NCBI RefSeq assembly: GCF_000427625.1
Contig: NZ_KE386569.1
Span: forward strand, 435,376-499,375
Length of the DNA stretch: 64,000 nucleotides
Direction: 5' to 3'
From: Methylobacter luteus IMV-B-3098
GTDB lineage: Bacteria; Pseudomonadota; Gammaproteobacteria; Methylococcales; Methylomonadaceae
This document shows positions 34,445 to 43,342 of this stretch, piece after piece. How positions within the stretch are numbered: the stretch's first letter is position 1; each line of letters opens with the position of its first letter. The notes beneath the pieces were generated by a model, which saw only the letters and a list, made by a program, of their open reading frames with translations, was not told the origin of the DNA and made no database searches. The translations under genes were made by a program, and so were the position numbers.

Positions 34445-35995
34445 ATGAAGTTTCTTGCCGTTCATCCCAGTCCACTCATGTACACCAAAGTGTTCCTGCG
34501 CCTGGAACCGCTCGGTTTGGAGCAGGTTGCCGATACGGCCCGCCGGCAGGGTTATCAGGTTCGCCTGATCGATTTGCAGGTGGAGTCGCATCAGGATCTG
34601 TACCGTCTGCTCGATGACTGGCAACCCGACATCATCGCTTTTTCATTGAATTATCTGGCCAATGTGCCGGAAGTGATCGATCTTGCCAAAGCCGCTAAAG
34701 ACCGGTTGCCGCACAGTTTTGTCTTTATCGGCGGCCATAGCGCTTCATTTACGGCGGAAGAACTACTGGAGCACGGCGAGTGCAAAATCGATGCGATTCT
34801 AAAAGGCGAAGGCGAATCAGGGCTTCCGTTATTGCTACAGGCCATCAGGGAAGATCGGGAAAATGTTCACTGCGTGCCGGGCGTCGTGACCATGAAAGGC
34901 CAGGGCGGGCAACCGACCTTTATGCCCGACCTGAACAATGTGTCGCCGGCGCGGGACTTGATCAAACACCGCAAGAAATATTTCCTGGGCACGATGGACC
35001 CGTGCGCGTCGATCGAATTTTCCAGAGGTTGTCCGTGGGACTGCTCGTTCTGTAGCGCCTGGACTTTTTATGGACGCAGTTATCGCGTGCTGAGTCCTGA
35101 AAAAGTCGTCGAGGAAATGCAGCGCATTCGCGAGCCCGGCGTTTTTATTGTCGATGACGTGGCGTTCATTCAGGAAAAAATGGGCTTTGAAATCGGCGAG
35201 GCGCTGGCCCGGAAAGGCATCAGGAAAGAGTATTACCTGGAAACCCGCGGCGACGTGCTGCTGCGCAACAAGGATGTCTTCAGGCTCTGGAAGGAACTCG
35301 GCATGAGTTATATGTTTCTGGGCATCGAATCGATCGATGCCGAGGGGCTGGAAAAATACCGTAAGCGCATCGATTTGAGCCGCAACTTCGAAGCGTTGGA
35401 ATTCGCGAGGTCCCTGGGCATCAATGTCGCCATCAATATCATCGCCGATACGGACTGGGACCATGAACGCTTCCGCGTCGTCAGGGAATGGTGCAGGGAA
35501 GTGCCGGAGATCGTCAATATCAGCGTCAATACGCCTTATCCGGGCACCGAAAGCTGGTTGACTGAATCACGCAATCTCATGACCCGGGATTACCGGTTAT
35601 TCGATATCCAGCATGCGGTGCTGCCGACCCGCCTGCCGATCGACGAGTTTTACGCGGAACTGGTTGAAACCCAGCGGGTGATGTTCACCAAACATATGGG
35701 CTGGGCGGCTGTGCGCGATGTCGCCAGGATTATCGGCGGCCATTTAATACGCGGCCAGACCAATTTCGTCAGCAATCTCTTCAAGTTCGACAAAGTCTTC
35801 AACCCCGCGCTTCAGTTGGACGACCACCGCATGCCGGTCAAGTATCAAATGAAACCGCCGGTGCGCGATGTAAAATTCGCCAATGCCAAGGCCCTTTCGA
35901 AATCCCTTTATATCCATGAACCCTTGGGGCGCGCCAGTCGGCAACTGGATGATGAAACCGAGCAGTTTGTCGATAAAAGCAGGGGCGTGGATTGA
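34445..35995 (+). CDS. hpnR: Hopanoid C-3 methylase HpnR (B12-binding radical SAM)
   Basis: HpnR adds the C-3 methyl group of 3-methylhopanoids, a trait known from aerobic methanotrophs and some acetic acid bacteria. The 516-residue protein has an N-terminal cobalamin-binding-like domain (about 1-150; LIDLQVE, FIGGHSASF) and a radical SAM core with the cluster motif CPWDCSFC (Cys196, Cys200, Cys203) inside FSRGCPWDCSFCSAWTFYGR, the HpnR-type context. An extended C-terminal region follows (ISVNTPYPGTESW; HMGWAAVRDVARI). It is a single-gene unit preceded by AAGGAG-like AATAAGGAG. No other hopanoid gene is in the window. Confidence 0.92.
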   Translation: MKFLAVHPSPLMYTKVFLRLEPLGLEQVADTARRQGYQVRLIDLQVESHQDLYRLLDDWQPDIIAFSLNYLANVPEVIDLAKAAKDRLPHSFVFIGGHSASFTAEELLEHGECKIDAILKGEGESGLPLLLQAIREDRENVHCVPGVVTMKGQGGQPTFMPDLNNVSPARDLIKHRKKYFLGTMDPCASIEFSRGCPWDCSFCSAWTFYGRSYRVLSPEKVVEEMQRIREPGVFIVDDVAFIQEKMGFEIGEALARKGIRKEYYLETRGDVLLRNKDVFRLWKELGMSYMFLGIESIDAEGLEKYRKRIDLSRNFEALEFARSLGINVAINIIADTDWDHERFRVVREWCREVPEIVNISVNTPYPGTESWLTESRNLMTRDYRLFDIQHAVLPTRLPIDEFYAELVETQRVMFTKHMGWAAVRDVARIIGGHLIRGQTNFVSNLFKFDKVFNPALQLDDHRMPVKYQMKPPVRDVKFANAKALSKSLYIHEPLGRASRQLDDETEQFVDKSRGVD

Positions 35996-36008
35996 GTCGA
36001 AAAGAACG

Positions 36009-36029
36009 TAGGGTACGCACCGCGTACCT
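36009..36029. repeat. GTAGGGTACGCA palindromic repeat, copy 3
   Basis: gtagggtacgca-ccgcgtacc begins 13 bp after the hpnR stop. A degenerate relative lies near 36375-36395. Confidence 0.75.
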
Positions 36030-36035
36030 CTGGCG

Positions 36036-36141
36036 GAACGGGGTTTGCAACCCCGTTCCTGACGGTTCTGTGATGTCTGAGCCAAGCGCCTACATTTAAT
36101 CAATGCAAAACGTTTCGGACGGGGCAACATGCCCCGTCCGG
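36036..36141. repeat. Two strong palindromes downstream of hpnR
   Basis: A 25-bp near-perfect palindrome (ggaacgggg...ccccgttcc) lies at 36036-36060 and another (cggacgggg...ccccgtccg) at 36117-36141. Neither is followed by a T-run. They are interspersed repeats rather than clear terminators, though either could end or protect the hpnR transcript. Confidence 0.6.
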
Positions 36142-36468
36142 CTGTAGTATTCTACAGGGCTGGTTTTCGTTCAAGTTCAGCAATTCGAGCAAACGGACGC
36201 CCAAAAGCGTCTGCTAGCTTCGTCTCTCTGCTTCTTGCTGCTACTATTGTGGCACATTATGGTTTTAAGACTCCGGTTGTTGGTGGATTGCCAAGGTAAA
36301 TCCACCCTGCAATTCATCCGCCATACGGCCATGCGTATCATTTTCAAAATTTTTTTGGTGAATTAAACCCCAAAAGGTATGTGATGTGTACCTTACCAGG
36401 CTGATCATTCGGATAAATCATAGGGTAGGGAGCGGGACTAATCCCGTATGCCGCGCCGAGTACCGGAG

Positions 36469-36660
36469 ATTTCGACGGGAATAGCCCGAAGGGGTGCGGC
36501 AGGGATGCCGCACGTTGACGAAGGGGCAGGAGCCCCTTTCGGCAACCCCCGTCGAAATTGAGGAACGCAGGAAGCAAGCGGCATCCGGGCGGCCTTTTCT
36601 TTGGTTTCTTTCTTTTGGCCGCGCAAAAGAAAGAAACCCGCCCGCCGGTGCGGGAACCGG
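36469..36660. repeat. Nested palindromic repeat element
   Basis: Outer arms atttcgacggg (36469-36479) and cccgtcgaaat (36548-36558) enclose inner hairpins GTGCGGCA/TGCCGCAC (36494-36513) and AAGGGGC/GCCCCTT. A pyrimidine-rich palindrome (tttctttcttttggccgcgc and its complement, about 36598-36640) follows. This is a multi-hairpin interspersed element with no coding potential I trust. Confidence 0.6.
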
Positions 36661-36799
36661 CGTTAGATCAGGCTTCGCGTTAGCGAATCATTGTTTTTTG
36701 CAAGTCGACGCAGAGCGTCTGGAGATGCATTCCCACGCCGGAGCGTGTGAAATATCTGAAACAACAAGGCCTGTTCTCGCTACGGGAGGGCTGGATTGC

Positions 36800-36886
36800 A
36801 TTTCATTACGGTTGATGAACCGCCCTGTGCGGAGCCGCATGCAGGGTGGTGTGGGGACTGGGGGCTAGTTACCTCCGGTTACCCGA
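36800..36886 (+). mobile_element. Group II intron 3'-end fragment (domains V-VI)
   Basis: Positions 36819-36850 fold as a ~32-nt domain V hairpin: ACCGCCCTG pairs with CAGGGTGGT, a 2-nt bulge follows, then GCG/CGC with a short loop. Domain VI (36851-36886) follows and ends in TTACCCGAT, the typical intron 3' end. Only this end is present; no reverse transcriptase ORF or 5' GUGYG end was seen. The fragment ends 9 bp before the stop codon of the disrupted gene that lies on the other strand. Confidence 0.65.
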
Positions 36887-37091
36887 TTATAAGCCTATCT
36901 ACCCGCAACTCGCATACCTAAGATAGCTTGAACCATTGCGCTTGCTTGATCTTCACTAACCATTAGCGTTGTTCTATAAAATTTACAGTCCTCTACCGTA
37001 CAATTTTTTAAAACTATAATTCCAGTTAGCAACGTATTATCTGGAAGCGGAATAATGTCCCCTGTTTCATTGAAACTAGAGCAATTATCTA

Positions 37092-37754
37092 TTACGTAGA
37101 AACATAGCCTGAATGCCTGAAGAGATTGAGGCACTCATCCGCTTGAAACTCATCCAACAGCTTACCAATGAGTTGCCAGAGCTTGTCGTAAGTGCGCTCG
37201 GCGGCCTTGCGCAGCAACGCCTTCAGTTTGGCGAAGACTTGCTCGATCGGATTCAGCTCAGGACTATAGGGCGGCAGATATTGGATCGTCGCCCCGTGCG
37301 CTTCAACAATGGACTGGACTTCCGCCACCTTATGGGCGGACAGATTGTCACAGATGACGATGTCGCCGGGCTTCAAGGTCGGTCCCAGTTGCGAGCGCAG
37401 ATATTCCTTGAAGGCTTCGCCCGTCATGGCCTGGTCCAGACACCAGGGCGCGGTGAGCCGGTCGGCACGCAAGCCGGCAATGAAGGTCAGGGTTTGCCAA
37501 TGGCCTGCCGGTGCCGCATCCCGACAGCGGGCGCCACCCAAGGCCCGGCCATAGCGACGGATCATGTTCGTGGAGACGCCCGTTTCATCCAGAAACACCA
37601 ACTTTGACAGATCGCAGGTTTGCTGCCAGGCTTGCCATTGCTCTCGGGCCATCGCGACATCTGCGCGTTGCTGCTCACTGGCGACCAGCGTTTTTTTTAT
37701 AGCGATAGCCCAGCTTGCGCCTAATAAACTTATCAATGGCCGAGATCGAAACAC
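37092..37754 (-). CDS. IS630-type transposase, DDE catalytic part (orfB)
   Basis: This frame carries the DDE domain: LVFLDETGVSTNM (first Asp), IVICDNLSAHKV (second Asp) and LPPYSPELNPIEQVF (third acidic residue, Glu). Those are hallmarks of IS630 transposases. The frame opens inside orfA and probably has no start of its own. A run of eight A on the coding strand (IRxKLGYRYKK / KKTLVASEQQ) is the expected frameshift site joining it to orfA; the shift needed is +1 (or -2). Confidence 0.88.
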   Translation of the reverse strand: MFRSRPLISLLGASWAIAIKKTLVASEQQRADVAMAREQWQAWQQTCDLSKLVFLDETGVSTNMIRRYGRALGGARCRDAAPAGHWQTLTFIAGLRADRLTAPWCLDQAMTGEAFKEYLRSQLGPTLKPGDIVICDNLSAHKVAEVQSIVEAHGATIQYLPPYSPELNPIEQVFAKLKALLRKAAERTYDKLWQLIGKLLDEFQADECLNLFRHSGYVST

Positions 37755-38040
37755 TTAGGCTGTGTTCGCGTCCCAGCCAAGCCTGCAGTTCCTGCAAGGT
37801 CATCGACGGACTACTCGCTAACTGTTCCTTGATGGCGGCTTCATAAGGTTCCAGCCGCGAGCGTCTGTAGCCGCCAAAGGGCTTGCCTTGAACGGCTCCG
37901 GTTTCACGCCACAAGGCGTGCATTCGGCAGACAAAGGCCGGACTGACTTTGTATTGTAAAGCCACGGCCCGCACGGTGTGGCCTGCGGCAACCGCTTCAG
38001 CCACCCGGCTGCGTAAATCTTCGGAATAAGGCTTGGGCAT
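37675..38040 (-). CDS. IS630-type transposase, helix-turn-helix part (orfA)
   Basis: This 121-residue frame is the DNA-binding N-terminus of the transposase. It has a winged helix-turn-helix (PYSEDLRSRVAEAVAAGHT; ALQYKVSPAFVCRMHALW) and a second HTH (MTLQELQAWLGREHSLSVS), and ends shortly after the poly-A stretch where it would shift into orfB. Inverted repeat ends lie outside both frames. Confidence 0.88.
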   Translation of the reverse strand: MPKPYSEDLRSRVAEAVAAGHTVRAVALQYKVSPAFVCRMHALWRETGAVQGKPFGGYRRSRLEPYEAAIKEQLASSPSMTLQELQAWLGREHSLSVSISAIDKFIRRKLGYRYKKNAGRQ

Positions 38041-38739
38041 GATAAAAATGGCTCATTTCGTTTAACAAGAGGTTAGTTTATATCATGTTTTTATCTAAAA
38101 GATAATTGCTCTAGTACGGATAAAACTGCCACCCATTAACGCGAGAGCAGCCGGGCCGACAAAGGAGCATCGCTTAAAATGCTTGTTTTCGTGAACTTGA
38201 GCACCTGGAACTCTTAGCTCTTCCACTGGAATGACTAGTTCCTTAAAGCTTTCTTGAAGTGGGTTAACATGGCTTTTAGGTTGACTAACTATACGGGTAT
38301 ATTCAGCTTGAGCAGATTGATTTTCTGCTGATTTAATTAAGTAGAAAATTATTGCTATTAACATCGCACATACAAAGCCTATGGAAACCCAAGCGAGCAT
38401 TCCTAGTTCTTTGAAGAATGGTGAGTCGGAAGCTAAAAAACCACCAACTGTACCCCCGCCGCCAATAACAACAATAGTTAGTATTTTCCAAGCCCAATCA
38501 ATAAATGACATTCCTGTATTGAATATCGTTACAGAGTCTAGAATTTTTTTCATAATATCCCTTAGTGGCAATCAATCTCGCCGGGCGTATAACAAGTGAT
38601 TATCAGGATCTGGATAACATGCAAATTAAGTATGTTATCCAGCATTATTTTTAAAAGTCGTTCTTTATTCAATTTAAGCTCAGCAAGGGCGATCCGAAAT
38701 TAGATAATCTACTTCATGCCGTTACAAAGCCTATTCCCA

Positions 38740-39414
38740 TCACCCACACTTACTCTCCCCACAATTCAAACAAGTCATACACCCATCCATCAGCACCATA
38801 GCCTTGGTGCTGCATTTGGTGCAGAGCACGGCTTTTTCAGGAAACGCCTGGCCTTCCGATTCGCCATGCTGGGCTTCGAACTCGCGGCGCTTTTCTTCCA
38901 GAAACTGTTTCTGGTGATCGCTCATCGCTTCCGGCTTGATCATGCCGATGTGCTTCAGGTGCGATTCGATGGCGTAGCCGATTTCGGCGACCAGTGACGG
39001 CATGAACACGCCGCCTTTCTTGAAGTAGCCGCCGCGCGGGTCGAATACCGCTTTCAGCTCTTCGACCAGGAAGCAGGCGTCGCCGCCTTTTCTGAATACG
39101 GCCGAGATAACGCGCGTCAACGCCAGCACCCACTGGAAATGCTCCATGTTCTTGGAGTTGATGAAGATTTCGTAAGGGCGGCGCTCTTCGTGCTCCGTGC
39201 CCTGGTTCAGGATGATGTCGTTGATGGTGATGTACAGGGCATGTTCCGACTGCGGCGTCTTGATCTTGTAGGTGGAGCCTACCAGCACTTCGGGGCGCTC
39301 GACGTTTTCGTGCATGCGCTCCAGCGCATGCTGTTCTTCCTGCTTGGCGGCTTCGGTAGTGTCTTTGGTCAGGACTTTGTAGCCGACGATTTTTTTGTTT
39401 ATTTTCAGTATCAT
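38740..39414 (-). CDS. nrdJb: Class II ribonucleotide reductase, small split subunit NrdJb
   Basis: NrdJb supplies the C-terminal part of the vitamin B12-dependent reductase, as in the split NrdJab of Pseudomonas. The 224-residue protein carries the TSCPD-type domain (HFQWVLALTRVISAVFRKGG; GYFKKGGVFMPSLVAEIGYA) and ends in a zinc-ribbon with paired cysteines (CTKCSTKAMVLMDGCMTC, CLNCG), the likely redox-active or metal-binding tail. It starts 14 bp after nrdJa ends and is cotranscribed with it. Confidence 0.9.
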   Translation of the reverse strand: MILKINKKIVGYKVLTKDTTEAAKQEEQHALERMHENVERPEVLVGSTYKIKTPQSEHALYITINDIILNQGTEHEERRPYEIFINSKNMEHFQWVLALTRVISAVFRKGGDACFLVEELKAVFDPRGGYFKKGGVFMPSLVAEIGYAIESHLKHIGMIKPEAMSDHQKQFLEEKRREFEAQHGESEGQAFPEKAVLCTKCSTKAMVLMDGCMTCLNCGESKCG

Positions 39415-39428
39415 GTCTGTAATCTCGA

Positions 39429-41579
39429 TTAAAACTTGCCGTAGTAGCCTTCTTTCAGGGCGTCAAACAGGTTGGCGGCGGTGTGGGTTTCGCCGTCGTA
39501 TTCCACTTCTTCATTACCTTTCAATTCGATCACATGGCCGTCTTCGAGCGTGAATTGGTAGGTGGTGTTTTCCAGATCCGATTCCTTGACCAGAACGCCC
39601 TGGAATACTTCAGGGTTAAAGCGGAACGTCGTGCAGCCTTTCAGCCCTTTGTCATAGGCGTATTCATAAATCGACTTGAAGTCTTCATACGGATAATCGG
39701 TCGGTACGTTGGCGGTTTTGGAGATCGACGAGTCGATCCATTTCTGCGCGGCGGCCTGGATGTCGACATGCTGCTTAGGGCTAATGTCGTCGGCGGCTAT
39801 GAAATAGTCCGGCAGTTGCTGGTCTGCTTCTGCGCTGTAAGGCATCGCGTTGGGATTGACCAGCGCGCGGTAGGCCAGCAGTTCGAAGGAATAGACATCG
39901 ACTTTTTCTTTGGATTTTTTGCCGGCGCGGATGACGTTGCGCGAATAGTGGTGCGCAAAGCTCGGCTCGATGCCGTTGCTGGCGTTGTTGGCCAGCGACA
40001 GCGAGATCGTGCCGGTAGGCGCAATCGAGCTGTGGTGCGTAAAGCGCGCGCCGGTCTCGATCAGTTGCGCGACCAGTTCGGGTTCAACCTGGGCCAGTTG
40101 CTGCATGTAGCGGCTGTACTTGGAGTGCAGCAGTTTGCCCGGCACCTGGTCGCCGACTTTGTAACCGTCGGCAGCCATCTCGGGGCGTTTGTGCAGCATT
40201 TCGCCGGTGACGGTGAACATCTGCTCCATGATCGGGGCCGGGCCTTTTTCCTTGGCCAGTGAGAGACTTTCCTTCCAGCCTTCCACGGCCAGGATTTTGG
40301 TCACTTCTTCGGTGAATTGCAGGGAACGCTCATCGCCGTATTTCATGCCCAGCATGGTAACGGTAGAGCCCAGGCCCAGATAGCCCATGCCGTGACGGCG
40401 CTTGCCGAGGATTTCATTTTGCTGCTGCTGCAGGGGCAGGCCGTTGATTTCGACGACGTTATCGAGCATGCGCGTGAAGACGCGGATGGCTTTGCGGTAA
40501 GTGTCCCAGTCGAAATGCGCTTCACTGGTAAACGGTTTCTTGACGAAACGGGTCAGGTTGATGGAGCCCAACAGGCAGCTGCCGTAAGGCGGCAGCGGTT
40601 GTTCACCGCAAGGGTTGGTTGCGCGGATTTTTTCGCAGAACCAGTTGTTGTTCATTTCGTTGACCTTGTCGATCAGGATGAATCCGGGCTCGGCGTAGTC
40701 GTAAGTGGAACTCATGATGATGTCCCACAGGCGGCGCGCGGGGATCGTTTTCGTGACTCGGCAGGCGACTAGGCCATCTTCGTTGACGATATAGCCGTCC
40801 TTGCCGGGCAGGTCGCGCCAGATGATCTGTTCGGGGTTGTTCAGGTCGAGCTTGTCCAGTTTGAGTTCTTTTTCGGTAACGGGGAATGACAGCGGCCACG
40901 GTTTGTCGTTTTTAACGGCTTCGACAAATTCCGCCGTGATCAGCAGTGACAGATTGAACTGGCGCAGGCGGCCGTCTTCGCGTTTGGCGCGGATGAATTC
41001 GACGACGTCGGGATGGCCGACATCGAAGGTGGCCATCTGTGCGCCGCGCCGGCCGCCGGCCGAGGACACGGTAAAACACATCTTGTCATAGATGTCCATG
41101 AACGACAGCGGGCCGGACGTATAAGCGCCGGCGCCGGACACGTAGGCGTTTTTGGGCCGGAGGGTCGAGAATTCATAGCCGATCCCGCAGCCGGCCTTCA
41201 GGGTCAATCCGGCCTCATGCACTTTGCGCAGGATATCGTCCATCGAATCGGCGATCGTGCCGGAAACGGTGCAGTTGATCGTCGAGGTGGCGGGTTTGTG
41301 TTCCAGTGCGCCGGCATTGGAAATGATGCGGCCTGCCGGTATGACGCCCTGGCGCAGCGCCCACAGGAATTCCTTGTAGTACTGTTCTTGTTTGGCCTTG
41401 CCTTTTTCCGCTTCAGACAGTGCTCTGGCCACCCTTTGGTACGTCTCGTCCATTGTGGCATCGATAGCGATGCCTTCTTTGGTCTTTAAGCGATATTTCG
41501 TATCCCAGATGTCTATCGAGGCATCCTGGAACGGTATTTCGGTCACGGCATTGGCGACGACATGGAGTTTGGCTGTCAT
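39429..41579 (-). CDS. nrdJa: Class II (adenosylcobalamin) ribonucleotide reductase, NrdJa
   Basis: NrdJa holds the catalytic barrel that reduces ribonucleotides using a radical from adenosylcobalamin, so it works with or without oxygen. Family signatures are visible in order: AGRIISNAGA, KAGCGIGYEFSTLRP, SSAGGRRGAQMATFDVGHPD, NPCGEQPLPPYGSCLLGSIN (the radical Cys and active-site residues), GYLGLGSTVTMLGMKYGD and IAPTGTISLSLANNASNGIEP. At 716 residues the C-terminal TSCPD region is missing because NrdJb provides it. Two NrdR boxes lie 74-120 bp upstream. Confidence 0.94.
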   Translation of the reverse strand: MTAKLHVVANAVTEIPFQDASIDIWDTKYRLKTKEGIAIDATMDETYQRVARALSEAEKGKAKQEQYYKEFLWALRQGVIPAGRIISNAGALEHKPATSTINCTVSGTIADSMDDILRKVHEAGLTLKAGCGIGYEFSTLRPKNAYVSGAGAYTSGPLSFMDIYDKMCFTVSSAGGRRGAQMATFDVGHPDVVEFIRAKREDGRLRQFNLSLLITAEFVEAVKNDKPWPLSFPVTEKELKLDKLDLNNPEQIIWRDLPGKDGYIVNEDGLVACRVTKTIPARRLWDIIMSSTYDYAEPGFILIDKVNEMNNNWFCEKIRATNPCGEQPLPPYGSCLLGSINLTRFVKKPFTSEAHFDWDTYRKAIRVFTRMLDNVVEINGLPLQQQQNEILGKRRHGMGYLGLGSTVTMLGMKYGDERSLQFTEEVTKILAVEGWKESLSLAKEKGPAPIMEQMFTVTGEMLHKRPEMAADGYKVGDQVPGKLLHSKYSRYMQQLAQVEPELVAQLIETGARFTHHSSIAPTGTISLSLANNASNGIEPSFAHHYSRNVIRAGKKSKEKVDVYSFELLAYRALVNPNAMPYSAEADQQLPDYFIAADDISPKQHVDIQAAAQKWIDSSISKTANVPTDYPYEDFKSIYEYAYDKGLKGCTTFRFNPEVFQGVLVKESDLENTTYQFTLEDGHVIELKGNEEVEYDGETHTAANLFDALKEGYYGKF

Positions 41580-41652
41580 GGATAAGTCCCTGCGGTAGTT
41601 GTGTAAAAGGATGAAAACAGGCCGTTGCTTTTGCGGGCAACTTGTGCTTGAT

Positions 41653-41699
41653 CATCGATATGTAGTGATTTCTGATTAGGATAACACAACATATAGTGG
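41653..41699 (-). promoter_or_regulatory. Paired NrdR boxes upstream of nrdJab
   Basis: The distal box acacaacatatagtgg (41684-41699) matches the NrdR consensus at 14 of 16 positions. The proximal box (41653-41668, core GATATGTAGTG) matches 10 of 16. Their starts are 31 bp apart, the usual three-turn spacing. NrdR represses ribonucleotide reductase genes when dATP is plentiful. The rest of 41580-41932 shows no other feature. Confidence 0.75.
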
Positions 41700-41932
41700 T
41701 TAATCGAGAAAATAATGTGTTTTTGCATGATTAAAAAATGCTTGCAGGAAGACGGTTTTTTAATGTAGGGATTCTGTTTCTATGGGTTTTAAGATTCAGA
41801 AGCAGTTGATTAAAAATTAGAGAAGATATTTCAGGTAAGTGTTCAGAATATTGATTGTGAACGGGCCAGCGAGTGAGGCCGTGGAAGTCATCGTCTGCTT
41901 TTTGCAAGGCAGACGATGAGAGGCTGCGCGGT

Positions 41933-43342
41933 TTAGGCGGATTTTGCCAATTTACTGTGGCGCATCGAATAGACGAAATAAATGATCAGGCCAAGGGTCA
42001 GCCAGAGAATGAAGCGCAACCAGGTGAGAGCGGGCAGAAAGGCCATGAGGGCACCGCAAGACAACATGCCCAGTACCGGAAACAAAGGGCTGAACGGCGT
42101 GCGGAACGGGCGGTGCATGTCCGGTTTGGCGATGCGCAGGATGAGTACGCCCAGACATACCAGCACGAACGCGGCCAGTGTGCCGATATTGACCAGTTCC
42201 GCCAGATCGCCAAGCGGCATGAAGCCGGCGATGAGCGACATGACGACGCCGCACATCACAATCACGCGCACCGGCGTTTGTGTTTTGGGGTTGACCTCGG
42301 AAAAGAAAGACGAAAGCAGGCCATCGCGCGACATGGCGAAGATGATGCGCGTCAGGGCATAGTAAAGCACCAGCATCACCGTTGTAAGTCCCGCGATGAC
42401 GCCGGTTGCGATCAGCGCTGATGCCCAGTTAATGCCAATCAGGCTCAGGGCATGCGCCACGGGTGATGAGACGTTCAGGTCGGTATAAGGCACGACGCCG
42501 GTCAGCAGGCCGGATACGACAATATAGATGATGGTGCAGAAGATCAGTGAGGCGACAATGCCAAAGGGCAGGTCGCGCTGGGGATCTTTGGCTTCTTCGG
42601 CGGCGGTGGAAACGGCATCGAAACCGACATAGGCGAAAAACACCAGCGAAGCGCCGGCCAGAACGCCGGTCGTCTTGCCGTCGGGCAATGTCTCAAACCA
42701 GCCGTAAGGCATGAAAGGACTCCAGTTGTCCGGGTTGACGTTGAACACGGCAACGGCGATGAATACGGTTATGGTGATCAGCTTGACGAACACCATGGCA
42801 TTGTTGGTTCTGGCGCTATGCTTGACGCCCATGATCAGTAAACCCATCAGGAGCAGAATAATGGCCGAGGCCGGCAGATTGATCAGTCCTCCCAGTTTGG
42901 GCGCTTTAGTCAGCATCTCCGGCAGCGGCAGGCCGATGGCCGTCATGGCGTTGTTGAAATAACCGGACCAGCCGTTAGCGACGGCCGCCACTGAAATACC
43001 GTATTCGAGCAATAAATCCCAACCGATAATCCAGGCAAACAACTCGCCGAATGCCACATAACTGTAGCCATAAGCGCTGCCGCATCCTCCGATGGCGGCG
43101 GACAGCTCCGCATAAGCCAGCGCGGCAAATGTACAGGCCAGCCCCGCTATGACGAACGACAGTATGACAGCGGGACCGGATTGCGTCGCGGCGGCAATCC
43201 CGGTCAGAACGAAAATGCCGGTACCGATGATGGCGCCAATGCCCAGCAAGGCGAGATCCCATGCCGATAAGCAGCGATGAAGGCCGGTATCTGATTGATC
43301 ATCGGGCGAGAGGTGTTTAGTGCGAAAAATTTGCAGCGACAT
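41933..43342 (-). CDS. APC-family amino acid permease
   Basis: The 469-residue protein has twelve predicted membrane helices and belongs to the amino acid-polyamine-cation superfamily, of the cationic amino acid transporter (YfnA/CAT-like) branch. The helix 1 substrate motif is GIGAIIGTGIFVLTG. Others are AALAYAELSAAIGGCGSAYGY, FFAYVGFDAVSTAAEEAKDP and MSRDGLL. It stands alone. The substrate cannot be read from the sequence. Confidence 0.88.
   Translation of the reverse strand: MSLQIFRTKHLSPDDQSDTGLHRCLSAWDLALLGIGAIIGTGIFVLTGIAAATQSGPAVILSFVIAGLACTFAALAYAELSAAIGGCGSAYGYSYVAFGELFAWIIGWDLLLEYGISVAAVANGWSGYFNNAMTAIGLPLPEMLTKAPKLGGLINLPASAIILLLMGLLIMGVKHSARTNNAMVFVKLITITVFIAVAVFNVNPDNWSPFMPYGWFETLPDGKTTGVLAGASLVFFAYVGFDAVSTAAEEAKDPQRDLPFGIVASLIFCTIIYIVVSGLLTGVVPYTDLNVSSPVAHALSLIGINWASALIATGVIAGLTTVMLVLYYALTRIIFAMSRDGLLSSFFSEVNPKTQTPVRVIVMCGVVMSLIAGFMPLGDLAELVNIGTLAAFVLVCLGVLILRIAKPDMHRPFRTPFSPLFPVLGMLSCGALMAFLPALTWLRFILWLTLGLIIYFVYSMRHSKLAKSA

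Larger units (their letters stand above)
37079..38111 (-). mobile_element. IS630-family insertion sequence, 1033 bp
   Basis: The ends are perfect inverted repeats GAGCAATTATCT (37079-37090) and its complement (38100-38111). They are flanked by TA on both sides (37077-37078 and 38112-38113), the target duplication expected for IS630/Tc1 elements. Inside are two overlapping transposase frames. Both ends and all catalytic motifs look intact, so the element may still move. Confidence 0.9.
36895..38553 (-). pseudogene. Membrane-protein gene of unknown function, interrupted by IS630
   Basis: The 5' part (38112-38553) encodes two membrane helices (WKILTIVVIGGGGTVGGFLA; LAWVSIGFVCAMLIAIIFYL) and a soluble tail up to GGSFIRT. 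The 3' part (36895-37078) continues SFNETGDIIPLPDNTLL and ends MRVAGR. Removing the element with one TA copy rejoins the two in frame (CGT ACT AGT TTC), giving about 208 residues. The start at 38553 has AAGGGAT upstream; a TTG 18 bp earlier is less likely. I do not recognise the family. As it stands the gene can make only a truncated product. Confidence 0.75.

Noticed and set aside
36494-36868. A 124-codon plus-strand frame between hpnR and the intron fragment
   Set aside because: It lies entirely in palindromic repeats and the group II intron end, so its open frame is a by-product of repeat sequence.
39483-40262. A 259-codon plus-strand frame opposite nrdJa
   Set aside because: Antisense of a highly conserved ribonucleotide reductase; no ribosome site and no family resemblance.
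41580-41932. A cobalamin riboswitch upstream of nrdJab
   Set aside because: Class II reductases use B12, so I looked for one. No B12-box or matching stem structure was seen by eye; the NrdR boxes explain the conserved signal.
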